Shown piece after piece: positions 12,319 to 24,710 of a stretch of DNA of 64,000 bases; within the stretch, counting starts at the first letter, position 1; every line of letters begins with the position of its first letter. Under the pieces are notes generated by a model. The model was not told the origin of the DNA. It saw only the letters and a list, made by a program, of their open reading frames with translations, and searched no databases. The position numbers and the translations under genes are program-made. The stretch is from the NCBI RefSeq assembly GCF_014633365.1, contig NC_068346.1:17753030-17817029 (forward strand), read 5' to 3'. The stretch comes from Diospyros lotus. Its lineage: Eukaryota; Streptophyta; Magnoliopsida; Ericales; Ebenaceae.

Positions 12319-15300
12319 CAGTGCATTGCCCAGGGGCAAACCTAGGAATTTTTACTTGGGGGCTTCAATTTTTTTTTTTCAACCGTGAACTTTATCAATA
12401 AAAAAATAAAAAGATAAAAAAGAGAGTTTAATGAATTTTATATGCATATTTAACATAATTTATTGAATTAAAAAAAACAAAAAATACAAAAAATGTACAA
12501 TACAAATACCTTATAAAACTATTTAAAGCTGCATCTATGATTCTTCAAAAGATCAAACTTATCGATGAGTACTTCTGTATCAATACTAAGAGCAATCTCC
12601 CTCTCAATGTAGATAATCATGACGTTTGCTAGAAAGTCATTTATATTTTATTGCGAAGTGATGATTTGATGAGTTTCATCCCTGAAAAAACTTGTTCTGT
12701 TGTTGCTGTAGAAATAGGAAGAGTTAATACTAGAAGAATCAATCAATCAATCAATAAATAATGACATGACTTATTCGTTTCAACCAACATTCGACATAAT
12801 TGAGAAAGAGAATTAAGATTTTGAAATTGCGAATGTCGAATTATGTCAAACTTGTAGTGATCTAACTATCTCCTCAAATCATTTCTCTCTTTATTATTAA
12901 AATTCAAAAGATAAAATTTCTCAGCTAAACCACAAACAACATCTATAGAAAATCATTTGAAACTATTTGTAGGACTTAAAGCCTCGCATAACTTAAGAAG
13001 TTCTATTGTTTTCTCGATAAATCTATTATTCAACTCCATCAACTGAAAATCTATTACAACATTGAATATCTGAAAGTGATAGTAGTCCTCCACTATAATA
13101 TTATTTTTCTATTGACAAAAACGTCTTGTACCATCCATATAACGATCAGTTAATTCTAGCACATCAACATCATTACTTCTACAAAATTGCACCACATACC
13201 AAATAAAACTTTCCCACCAATCATCACATATCTTTTGAAGTAGAAGCTTTGTAGTTGAGGTAAAATTCATTGCATTCAAAATTTCTTGATCTTTCATTTG
13301 CAATGCTTGACACAAAATATCAGATTTCTCCAACACTTATGCATCAACAACAAGATAAATACAAACTCAAATGTTTTCATAACTTTCAAAGCACCCTTAG
13401 CCTCCCCACGTATATTACTGTTCGACCCCTCATTAATAAGATTTGCAAGAAGCATATAAGTAGAACCAAACATCTCAATCAATCTTTTAACAGAAGCAAA
13501 ATGTGAACTCCAACGAGTAGCTCTAGCTCGTTGCAAAGTACAAACCTGATTAGCCCCAGTACTAGTTGGAACTTCTCATGCTACTATCAAATCTATAATT
13601 TCATCCTCTCGAATTGACTTTAATTGAGAATGACGCTTCGCAGAAGCACCAACAAAGTTGACAATAGAATTTAATGATTGAAAAAATAGCCACACATCAT
13701 GTACATCCTTACGTACTATAACTAAACCTAACTGTAGACGATGAGCAAAACAATGATTGTAATAAGCAGATGGGCATTCTCTAAGAAATAATGCTTGCAA
13801 TCCATTCCATTCCCCTCGCATGTTGCTAGCACCATCATACTCTTGACATCGTAAATTTGTAACCAACAGATTGTATTGGTTTAATACAGTACATATCTTT
13901 TTTTTCAAAGTCAAGGCATTTGTATCTTTAACACTCACAACTTCAAAAAATCATTCTTTAACAAATCCATCACCATCAACATATCTCAAAACAATAGCCA
14001 TTTGTTCTTTATGTCATTCATCAATTGCTTTATCAATAAGAATGAAAAATTTAGCATCTCCAATTTCTTCACGAATTTTATGTCGCACACAATCAGCAAT
14101 AATTTTTAATATCTCTTTCTAAATACATGGTGATGTGTACTTGGCATTTTTAGCTACATTTTCTAGAACAACATCATCAATTTCTTTCTTTGCTCTTTCG
14201 TGCAATTTGATTAATTCAATATAATTCCCATGGTTAGCAGACTCGGGAGACTCATCATAACCTTTAAATGCATAACCTTGCAATGCTAACCACTTCACAC
14301 TCTCTATGGAGGTCTTTAAAAGCAAACGATTTTGTTTCTTTTCTTTTTTAGTCTGTTTGTGTATCATTCTCTCAATATATTGATTTGGATTTCTCAAGTT
14401 TTTCCATTTTTTCATAGCAATGTAATGTAGTGAATTACCATATCCTTCATGTTTTTTCAGCGGACAATATTTACAATTAACTCTCTTTCAATTTTTGAAC
14501 CCCTTAACAATGAATGTTTTAGGTTGTGATGTATTACTTTCAAATAAATAACAGAAAAAACAAAATGCACTTTCTTTCTCCATAGAAAACTCAAGCCATG
14601 GATGTTGTGTGAACCAAGTGGATTGAAATCGATGATTTTGAGCCACAAATTTTACATGAGAATACTCATAAATAGGTTGACACAATCCCATATAGATATA
14701 TGCTCTTCGAACTTCATCTTGTTTGTCTAATGGATATTGTGATATTGGGATTCGTTTTCCAATATCACGTTCATAATATGAGGTTTTACTTTCAAGTGAG
14801 TCAATAGTGCATTCATCTGAAGGGTTGGATCTTTTAGTTTTGGATGGTGATACAAAACTTGAAGAAGGAGCATTGCGGGTACCATTTGGGTTACTTGATG
14901 ATTGATCATCGGTTTTCTTAGTGAAGTATTGGAAGATATTTCGGTTGTGCATTTTAATATACCTGTATATCACAATTAACAAAATCCCAACCAAGACAAT
15001 AGTTAAACCCTAAAGTCCTAATTCATAAACCCATCATAGGTGTTAAATTAGGCAAAACAAAATAGAACATAATCAAATAAATTAACTTACTTTTAGTCTC
15101 TTAGTCTCTAGAGTATGAAGGGATGCTTACTGCCTAGTGTCTACCTGCCAAGAACAAGATTTTTCAGCAATAAATTCTTGTATATTATTATTTTTACCAA
15201 ATATCCTTAAGCTCTTAATAGAAACAAATTTATTTATATCTTAATAAATGAAATAAATATATTGAATGGAGATGTTCTTTACTTAGCCAAAATAAAAATA

Positions 15301-15894
15301 AAGATAAGATGATCTATTAAAAAGTCAGGGGTGATGCAGGCTGCCGAAGTCGGAAGTAGCGGCGAAGCAACAGCCGCCCGCCCTAGCCCAACGTGGCCAC
15401 TAGCCATCCCCGAAAAAACCCCCTTCAATGATGCAAGCTGCCAGCGTGGGAACTCGAAAGCAACAACGAAGATTGAAGAAGAAGAAAAAAAAAGAATTTG
15501 AAATATATAAATAGAAGAAGTAGATAGAATATATGGCTTACCTGAGGAATCTTGATTCTGGAAGAAGTGAAAGTAGAAAGTTGATTGTTGAGGCGAGATT
15601 GAAGAAGAAGATGAAGATCACTGATGCGCTGCAGGAGCCAATTTGAAGCAATAGCTTAGGTTATAAGATTAGGGATTTATTTTAGGTTTGGGTTAATAAT
15701 GTATTTGGGCTTGGGCTCATAATATATTTGGGTTAGTTGGTTGGGAAGTTTGAAAAAAAAAATATTTGGGTTGGTTGATTGGGGTGGGCTTGAAAAAAAA
15801 ATTATTTTTTTAATACTAAAAAGTTTACTTTCTAAAAAAAATTGGGAGGACTCCAGCCCACCTTGCCCATGGGCCGGGTCCACCCCTAGCACTG
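12319..15894 (-). mobile_element. hAT-like DNA transposon, decayed
   Basis: The left end begins CAGTGC followed by GGGG and ACC within about 25 bases. The right end, reverse-complemented, begins CAGTGCTAGGGGTGGACC. These short imperfect inverted ends bracket a hAT-superfamily transposase pseudogene on the minus strand. The 8-bp flanks (TTTAGAGG and CCTACCCA) do not match, so either one end is misplaced or the flank has been rearranged. Non-coding element sequence fills 15000-15894 and includes a GC-rich patch at about 15350-15450. Confidence 0.6.
12540..14952 (-). pseudogene. hAT transposase pseudogene, TTF zinc-finger/DUF4371 type
   Basis: Related to the plant proteins annotated as 'zinc finger MYM-type protein 1-like', which are domesticated-looking hAT transposases. 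The first frame starts at 14952 with MHNRNIFQYF and contains a TTF-type finger (HRFQSTWFTQHPWLEFSM, then FCFFCYLF). The DUF4371 region continues at 14119-14415 (SPESANHGNYIELIKLH) and 13576-13938 (CQEYDGASNMRGEWNGLQAL, then YYNHCFAHRLQLGL). Further pieces lie at 13109-13536. The hAT dimerisation domain is visible near 12580-12760 (LTLPISTATTEQVFSGMKLI) but out of frame with the rest. At least four frame breaks or stops interrupt the protein, so no active transposase is possible. The order of parts is complete, so decay was by point mutation and small indels. Confidence 0.85.
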
Positions 15895-16500
15895 CCTACC
15901 CACGATACATATATATATATATATGTACACTTTATATCACATCTAATCTCAATCTTTTGCTTCCAACTGACCTAGATTTCCTTACACATTCTTTCCTCCA
16001 ATCTCGCTATCAAATCCTTCCAATCTTGCGCAAATCTTAGCCATGAAGATAGCCTCTCACGCACACGCATACAACTATATATATATATATATATAACATT
16101 ATATGTTACATCAATAATAGAAAAATTACACATTTAAACTCCAATTTTATCTCTATTTCACCTATGCAAGTCCCTAATTGCAAATATACCTTCAAACGTC
16201 AAATTAATTTGCTTTACAATACTAAAAATCCAAAATTAATAACTCATGGCTTACTTGATAAGAACGATTTCGTCCATGCGCCTTATCGGACCTTTGTTTT
16301 GTCCCGAAATCACTTCAGGGTTGATCGTTACGCAAAATCAAAGCCCTCTCAGGGTTTCATTGACTTCTCAAGGGTCCCCTACAACGATTCGATTTTTCAA
16401 CCTGAATTGAAGATGTACCAAAAACTGTCTCAATTCTGATTTCTTTTAATACCAATACCATAAATCCTATCTCATGATGCTTGTCAAACCATATCATTTT
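15895..16500 (-). repeat. Older LTR fragment, left part, with AT microsatellites
   Basis: From about 16090 to 16500 the sequence follows the right-hand part of the gypsy LTRs elsewhere in the window (compare 51900-52130 and 6840-7070), including words for 'ccgaaatcacttcagggttg' and 'tttcttttaataccaata'. The fragment stops at 16500, where a younger element was inserted, and resumes at 26588. (AT)n tracts occur at about 15908-15924 and 16076-16094. 15895-16080 holds nothing else recognisable. Confidence 0.6.
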
Positions 16501-18341
16501 TATAGGCGCCCCTAACTAAGGACACACAAAAAGTTAACATATATGCCAAAACCAACTAAAAACATTACACATCCTCCTTGTTATAACAACGAAAGCCACA
16601 CTCATACAATTTTACTCATAGACATATACATTAGAGTCCATATACCCACAAATGTAACTTAATATTACACACCACATTAGGGTCCACAAACCCATAATAT
16701 CCTCTCAGGGGTACAACCTAGAACAAGCATAACTTAATAATACACAACACAAAACAACCCCCCAATGACCTTTTGGTTGAAACAGCTCTGTACACACTTC
16801 TACCACACGAGTCCAACTTCACTTGGCTCGCCCTCTACTTTAGCCTTACCCTTACCTGAAATGATGTAAGCAAATATGAGCCATAAGGCCCAGCAAGTAT
16901 AACTGGAAGAAAGTGAGCATAAGAGTCATGGGTATCGAGAGGTAAAAGAGTCATGAATGCCACTTAAAGTACTTTCACATGATAATAATGATGAAACATG
17001 CATCCATGCTCATATGCAATCATAACATGGGACCAAAGTTCAAAACCATGGGACTGAAGTCCATATCATAACCTTGGGACCAAAGTCCATCTCTGAGCCG
17101 AAGCTCTCTCTGCGGATATATCTTGCGGACTCATCTGCTGCGCGCGTCATGAAACCTTTATACATTTTAAAACCATTTTCGTGCACATGCTTTATGCATC
17201 ATTATGACATGCATCTTTATAATAATTTTCCATATATAATTGACATGCGAATAACAAAACAATATGCATAATATGACAATATTCATGTAAAATAACATCA
17301 AACCCTTGCATGTCTTCAATAAAGCATCATTCCCAAGGAAAGATAGGGTGATTCAAGCCCTATTTGAGACTCAAGAGGTATAATGAGAACCATAAAATAG
17401 TTTACTAGTAATGGAAAATTACTTGTAAAATGGGAAATAACTTACAAAAATAGGGAATTAAGAAACCTGAACTTGCATTAAGAGGAATTGAATTTGCAAT
17501 ATAGGAATAAAAACTTGTAAATTTAAAACATAAACTTGAGAAAAGAGAGATTGAACTTGTCTTAATTATTTTCCTTAATTCTTGTAGCGTATCAGGTCGT
17601 TAATGTCTCAGCCAAAACCCACACCACCAAAATTTCACCTAAACTTTCTCTAAAATTTCCCCCATTTCCTCAAGCATTCATGGCCTATTTATAGGCCAAG
17701 GGGTAGGGACATCGTAGGAGCAGCAAGGGAGATCAATTATGGTGGTAAAACAGTAGGTGCAACAAATGGCATGGCTGTTTGGACAAGTGGCATGGCTAGC
17801 AACCATTGGGCGCGAGGCAGGGCGACATAGAGCCCTGCGTGGTGCGGCCTGGCCGTGCGACCACTCCCATGTGACCTGCGTGGCCGCGCACGCCTGGGCG
17901 CCCCTAGCGTCAGCTGGGTTTCAAAAACCCAACTTTAGTGTTGCTTAGCTACGGGTTCAATCCCGCGACATTTCCCTCCTCCTTGGCACGCCCAACTATC
18001 TCGCCTGCTGCCCTCTTTGGATAATAATCCTCGCCACTTAATTTTTAAGGTGACATCTAGTTTCCAAAATTATACTTCAACCCCAATAACTTTCAGAAAT
18101 TAACCCAAATCAATTTATTTCAATCTTCCCTTATTTCCATAAATACTTCCAAACAAAATAATTAATTACCTATTTCCTAAAAATAACATAAACTATTATT
18201 TTTCCTTAAAACCCCAACATTCCATAACGACCTCAAATAATTTCGAATAATTACCAAAACTCACTTGATAAATTTTTATTTTCTCCAATTAATTCCTTAC
18301 ACCCAATTTCATATTAATTCACAAATAAACAGGTCGTTACA
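16501..18341 (-). repeat. 3' LTR of gypsy element 1
   Basis: The plus strand begins TATAGGCGCCCC (the partner LTR has TGTAGGCGCCCC, so the terminal TG has mutated to TA) and ends GGTCGTTACA. Length 1841 bp. TATA-type box at 17686-17693 (minus TATAAATA). The ORF at 17757-17948 is LTR sequence, not a gene. Confidence 0.9.
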
Positions 18342-18360
18342 AATCCTCCCCCCTTAAAAG
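18342..18360 (-). other. Polypurine tract of gypsy element 1
   Basis: Minus strand reads CTTTTAAGGGGGGAGGATT immediately before the 3' LTR. It primes plus-strand DNA synthesis in LTR retrotransposons. Confidence 0.85.
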
Positions 18361-21300
18361 AATTTGGCCCTCCAAAATTGTACCTTGTTATTCAAACAAC
18401 TGAGGGAAGGAATACTTCATTTGTTCCTTTAACTCCCATGTGGCTTCTTCTGGACTGTGATACTGCCATTGGACCTTTACATAAGGAATAGATCTGTGCC
18501 TCAATATTCTCTTTTTTCGCTCCAAAATGGCAACTAGCAATTCGTCATATGACGCATCTTCCTTGACTCCAAGAGTTTGATAATCAATAATATGCTGAGG
18601 GTCTAGCATGAACTTTCACAGCATAGACACATGAAATACATTATGAACATTGGCTAATGGCGGAGGTAAGGCTAGCCGGTAGGCTTAAGATCCTACCTGC
18701 TCTAATATCTCGAATGGTCCTACATACTGAGGATTCTTGAGATCCCAAATCTCTGCACACTTTCACAGGCATTACCTTGAGCCATACATGATCCCCAATA
18801 TCAAACTTGAGGTCACGTCGCCGTCTATCAACATAACTTTTCTGTCTATTGATGTTTGATTTATGCACAATTAATTCAGGCAAGTGCACCCTAGTCAAAT
18901 ATGCATATAGTGATAAAAAGAGTGTCGATCCCACGAGGACTAGATCACAATACCAAAACAATTTTAATTAGCCTAAGTTGAATTAATTAATTAATTAGAC
19001 AAATAAAAAGAAAAATAAATAGAAAACTGAATTCTTTGGGAGAAAGATTAATTAATAAATGCACTAGGGTTTAGATTTCATTTAATCTGGGTTATCTAAT
19101 TATCCATTCAACTCGATTCAAAATCACAAATACCTTTACAGTATTTTATAATTATTTGCATGTGATGGTGGATTTCCCTCAATTAATTAATAAGCTTTCT
19201 CAAGTCATATTAATCATTTATTAATTCAATTTTACTGTCAGATTTCTGAGCAGATATCAACGAAATAAATAAGCATTAAGTTCTTTGGAAACCTCTAATC
19301 TCGAAAGGGGATTTGACTCACTAAGCTTCCTCGATTCCCACACATGAGCTAATCATCTTTCGATCTCATAGTCAAACATGTGATTTATATTACCGATAAA
19401 TCTAATTTATAACAATTCTTTAGTCAGTCATGCATAAATCATTAAATCATTAAAAGGTGGCCAATCTTTTAAAGCATTAAATGCAACAATATATATTCCT
19501 CACACAAATAATAATCGGGTTTTGAATCAAACTAAACAAATAATCACATAATCCTAAAATTAAAATCCATCCAAACCATAGTTAAAAAAAATTAGTTAGA
19601 CATTATTAAAGTAAACTAAAAACAGAAAATTGAATAGAAAAGAAGAGAAACTTCCTGCCTAGATCTAAAACAGATCTAGGTCGGCGTCTGTGTGCATGAG
19701 GCTTCTTGCGTCGCTCTTCAGATTTTCAATTCCTTGCTCTAGTGTGCTGCTCCCAAGCCTTGCGACTTTTGTTGCTTCTCACTGTGCGCCTCCAAGCCAA
19801 TCCCAATTTCTCCCTCTATCGGGTCCTTCTCTTCAATTCCTTCACTGGCCTCCTCTTTAGTTCCTCACATATTATTATATATATATGTGTCGCGCATGGA
19901 GCCCTAAGGCCCTTCACACGCCACTGTCATGCCTTATTTAAATAATATAATAGATATATATATATATATTATATAATAGGTATCTATTATTCACGCATTA
20001 GTATAGTATATAATAGATATATATATAAATAATATAATTTAATATATATTTCATTTTTAATAAAAAATTAATTAATTATAATATAATATATAATATATAT
20101 AGATAATGTACTATAATATATATTTAATTATTAATAAATAAATAAATGTTTCTTTATTATATTATAATATTAATTTAATATAATATTAACTTTACTAATT
20201 ACTTTATAATATTTTTTTTTCTTTCTTTTTACGCCCAAATCTTCGAATTTATTTCCTTTACTGGATTCCTACAAAACAAGATTAAAATAATATAAAATCT
20301 ATATAAACACACATTTTATGTAGAAAAAATAGCACAAGGTTAAGATAAAAATATATATATATAATTGAGCCCTATCATCTATCCTGGGCAGCTTTCATTT
20401 AGGCCTTGATGAGTCAGATCTTCTTAGTGGTCTGCTCAATTATTTTCGGCCCAAGTAAAGTCATGTCTCCTGTTTCTTCCCAGCAAATGGGTGATCTAGA
20501 GGATCGACCATAGAGTGCCTCATACGGTGGCATCCTGATATTAGAATGGAAACTATTGTTATAGGAAAATTCCACTAATGGTAATTGATCATCTCAGCTT
20601 CTGTAGAAATCTAGCACATAAGCTCTCAACATATCTTCCAAGGTCCAGATAGTTCATTTTGTCTGCCCGTCTGTCTGAGGATGGAATGTAGTACTAAATT
20701 TTAATTGAGTCCCTAAAGATTCATGTAAGGCTCTCTAGAATTGAGAAGTAAATCTGGGGTCGCGGTCTGAGACAATACTGGCTGGGATTCCATGTAACCT
20801 CACTACCTTCTCAATGTACAACTTAGCCAACCGGTTTAAGGGAAATGTCTTCTTAATTGGTAAGAAGTGGGCTGACTTCGTTAATTAGTCTACTATTACC
20901 CATATTACATCATGCCCCTTTGAGGTTCTAGGCAAACTCGTGATAAAATCCATAGCAATGTGATCCTACTTCCATTCTGGGATCGGTAGTGAGTGTAACA
21001 AACTGACAGGCTTCTGATGCTCTTTTTTCATTTGCCGGCACACCAGGCATTGTGAGACAAACTTAGCCACATCTCTCTTCATACCGTCCCACCAAAACTG
21101 TCATTACAGGTTCTTATACATTTTTGTTGTGCCTGGGTGAATGGTATAACGGACTTTATGAGCTTTAGTCAGAATTTCTTGTCTCAATTCTTCATTCTCC
21201 GGTACACAAATCCGCCCTCGAAACAACAATAGTCTGTCACCTCTCTAACTATATCCTACAGCCTCAAATTTCCCCGTGTTGGCTAAAACTTTGGCTAGCT

Positions 21301-23400
21301 TCTCATCAGTAGGTTGTTGGACTCGAATCCATTCAATCAATTCCGATTGCACCTTCATATAACCGCAAAACACAATTGGTCTTTCCTCAGACGAAGAGAT
21401 AGATAAACCATTCAGTTGCTCTAAGAATAACCATCTTGCACCATCATAGTTGCAATGGATGCTCCATGTCGACTCAAAGCATCAGCCACCATGTTGGCCT
21501 TTCCTGGGTGGTATAAAATGTCATAATCGTAGTCCTTAAATAACTCTATCCACCGACGTTGCCTCATATTCAATTCCTTCTAGGAGAAAATATACTTTAA
21601 GCTTTTATGATCCATGTAAATCTCCACTTTCTTACCATATAGGTAATGTCTCCAAATTTTTAATGCAAACAACACAACAGCCAATTCCAAGTCCTGTGTT
21701 GGGTAGTTCATTTCGTGCTTTTTCAATTGTCGTGAGGCATAAGCAATTACTCGACCTTCCTGCATCAGTACACATCGCAATCCTGAATGTGAGGCATCAC
21801 TATATATTGTAAATTTCTCCCCACTCCTAGGGATAGCTAACACCGGGGTGGTAGTCAATCTTTGCTTCAATTCTTGGAAGTTGGTTTCACATGCCTCATC
21901 CCACTCAAACTTCACCCCCTTCCATGCCAATTTAGTCATACGAGGAGCTAAACGAGCGAAGCCCTCCATAAATCTTTGGTAATAGCCAGCCAAGCCAAAG
22001 AAACTAGGAATTCCAGGTACTGTCGTAGGCCTTGGCCAATCCACCACAGCCTTAATCTTTTCGGGGTCAACTGAAATACCTTCCCCAGAGACTACATGGC
22101 CTAAAAATCCCACTTGTCGTTGCCAAAAGTCACACTTGCTAAGTTTGGCATACAATTGTTTCTTCCTAAGTCTCTACAAGACTAGTCTGAGATGGATCTC
22201 AAGCTCCTCTGGACTTGGTGAGTAAATCAAAATATCATCGATAAAGACAATTACGAAGTAGTCTAGATATTCCTTAAAGACCCGATTCATAAGATCCATG
22301 AAAATTGTCGGGGCATTAATTAATCCGAATGGCATCACCACGAATTCATAATGCCTGTAGCGGGTTCTAAAAGTTGTCGTCTGTACATCTTCCTCTCTAA
22401 TGCGCACTTGATGATAACAAGACTTCAAATCAATTTTTGAGAATACTGATGCCCCTCGAAGTTGATCTAGCAAATCATCCACACGCGGCAGTGGGTATTT
22501 ATTCTTTACTGTCACTTGATTCAACTGGAGATAATTAATACACAATCTCAGCGACTCGTCCTTTTTCCGTACAAATAATACTAGAGCACCCTATGGCGAC
22601 GCACTGGGATGAATGAACCCCTTATCAATCAACTCTTGCAACTGAGTCTTTAACTCTTTCAATTCATTCGAGGCCATTCTATAGGGAGTTTTTGAAATGG
22701 GTTGGGTGCCTGACACTAAGTCAATAGAGAATTCCACCTCCCTTTGAGGTGGCAATCTTGGCAATTCATTTGGGAACACGTCAGGGAACTCACAAACCAC
22801 TAGAAGCTCCGATAACTTTTTCTTATTGTTCCCATCGATGGTAACAAAGGTAAGGTATGCTTCACAACCGTGCCGTACCAACCTTTCTGCCTTCATTATC
22901 GAGACCATTGGGATTGAACTCATCGGCTTAATACCTTTATACACAATAACTAGTTGCTGGGGTAACTCAAAGTGAATCATTTTTCTTCGTCAATCAACCT
23001 TAGCATAGTGTCAGGATAACCAATCCATACTTAGGATAAGATCAAAGTCCCTGATGCCCAACACCACTAAATCGCTAGGACATTTCTTATCATACACCTT
23101 AATTTCATAATTCTGGAGTACTTCACTACCCACTAACACCACATCCCCAGGTGTAGACACAACCAGGTAATATGGTAATATAGTTATAGGGATCGGAACA
23201 TAACATATAACAAGCGGTGCGATAAAAGAATGAGTAGAACTAGTATCAAAAAGCATACACACATCTACACCATATAAAGAAAGAATACCTTGAATAATCT
23301 CGTTCCCTTGCTCTGTATTTGCTGCCGTCAGGGTGAACACCTTTCCCTGCAGACAGGGTTTGTCTGCAATAGCAGGGCGATGTGGCATCATCATTTGTGG
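18361..23400 (-). pseudogene. pol of gypsy element 1 (PR-RT-RH-IN), broken
   Basis: Retrotransposon polyprotein pieces in order on the minus strand. Protease at 23011-23394 has active-site-like LFDTSSTHSFI, where the family usually has a D-S/P-G triad. The reverse transcriptase N-terminus is at 22591-22980 and its core at 22174-22545, with catalytic [10 protein letters not shown]. RNase H at 21580-22155 contains IYSDAS and [10 protein letters not shown], followed at once by a stop. Integrase is decayed over about 20383-21500. The integrase C-terminus and chromodomain-like end lie at 18388-18840. Frames change between 22155 and 22174, and between 22545 and 22591. A separate insertion (18850-20377) splits the integrase. 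The product cannot be made. Confidence 0.88.
18850..20377. mobile_element. 1.5-kb TG...CA insertion (solo-LTR-like) in element 1
   Basis: Begins TGATGTTTGA and ends AGCCCTATCA, flanked by TCTAT on both sides (18845-18849 and 20378-20382), a perfect 5-bp duplication. Removing it restores gypsy sequence across the joint. No coding potential for gag or pol is seen. It is AT-rich with (TA)n tracts at about 19870-20110. Ends, size and duplication fit a solo LTR or a small non-autonomous LTR element (inference). Confidence 0.8.
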
Positions 23401-23569
23401 GACTACTCCTTGTGCCCTAGGTGCTACTAGCCTCTAGTTAAGCTGGGGTCCCTGTCCTCTGAATCTTTGCCCTTCATACTGAGGTTGGGCCAGTCACGGA
23501 CAATTATTTGCTAGGTGACCCTTCTATCCACATCTGAAGCACTTCACCTCTATGTTAGCCATCGCCTTG

Positions 23570-24575
23570 TCTTAACTACAAGGACATTCCTTTTGCATAT
23601 GCCCCGCCTGTCCGCACAAATAGTAAACTCCACTACCGAAGCGACATGGTTCCTTATGTCTTTTGCCGCAATTATCACATGGTGAAATCTTTATCATCCC
23701 ACTTGTTGGACGTGTTTCCCACTTCCTCTTCTTATTACCTATTCCTTTGTGCACATCTTGACCATTCCCTAATTCCATCTTATCTCGCTCAATGGCGTGA
23801 GCTCTTTACACCATAGTTGTGTAACTCAAAATCCTTGCTCCAACTAGTGCATAACGGAGTCAGCTCATAGACCTCTTTGAAATTTTGTCGTTTTCTTCAC
23901 TTCGGTTGATACCAATTCTATAGCAAATCTGGCTAAGGAAATGAACTCAATTTCATACTAAGCCACTGACTTACTTCCTTGCACCAGCTCAATAAACTCA
24001 TATGTCTTTTACTCTCGAACCCAATCAAGGAAAAATTGCCCATTAAATGCTTCTTGAAATTCTACCCATGAGGGCTCGCTGCCTGTGTACCTCTGACGGG
24101 CAGTTTCCCACCATCTTTCGGCATCCCCCCTTAAAAGAAAGGTGGCAAATTGCACCCTTTGTGCATCGCTACACCCCATGGTTCGAATGTGCTTCTCTAT
24201 GAACAACATCCAATTTTCTACTGCCAAAACATCTATACCTCCATAAAATTCAGGAGGTCAAAGTGCCATAAAATTCTTCAACAGTTGGCCTCCCATATTG
24301 CTCTCCATCCCTTGAACCTCTGGATTGGAGACTTGACCACGATTATTCTCGGCCTCTTATCGTACTTGCTCCTTCCCCTGATCATTCCTTACTTGATTGG
24401 TAGCAAGCATCTTCACTGTCCTCCGTATCCCTACTAAAGCTTCATGCACCTCATTCATCTCTTGTCGCAGTTCTCCATTGGACTCCCCCGAAGTATCAGG
24501 CACAGGTGCAGGTGTAGGTGCAGGTTGGCCAAGGCCTAGGCTTCGGGTCGGTGGTCTTCCTTGACGAGCACTCAT
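23570..24575 (-). pseudogene. gag of gypsy element 1, broken
   Basis: The start MSARQGRPPTRSLG at 24575 is the likely gag initiator. A coiled-coil-like stretch follows (ELRQEMNEVHEALVGIRRTV), then a stop at about 24357. The capsid-like segment is at 24009-24227 (GDAERWWETARQRY...WVEFQEAFNGQFF). The nucleocapsid is at 23572-23778, with CDNCGKRHKEPC followed by CGQAGHMQKECP, in which the first Cys of the second knuckle is lost. Several stops separate the pieces. Confidence 0.85.
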
Positions 24576-24690
24576 TTTCCTACACAACTGACATATTTAG
24601 AGTCTAATTCTTACTTAGTCTCACATCTATTTCCAAAAATATCCTTAACTGTACCCAACATTTCTATGTGTATAGAGACTCATCCCAACC

Positions 24691-24705
24691 ATGGCTCTGA
24701 AACCA
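24691..24705 (-). other. Primer binding site of gypsy element 1
   Basis: Minus strand reads TGGTTTCAGAGCCAT, one mismatch from the initiator tRNA-Met complement (TGGTATCAGAGCCA), five bases from the LTR edge. The A-to-T change may be post-insertion decay. Confidence 0.85.
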
Positions 24706-24710
24706 CCAAT

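Noticed and set aside
12311..15902. 8-bp target duplication for the hAT-like element
   Set aside because: Flanks TTTAGAGG and CCTACCCA do not match in either orientation.
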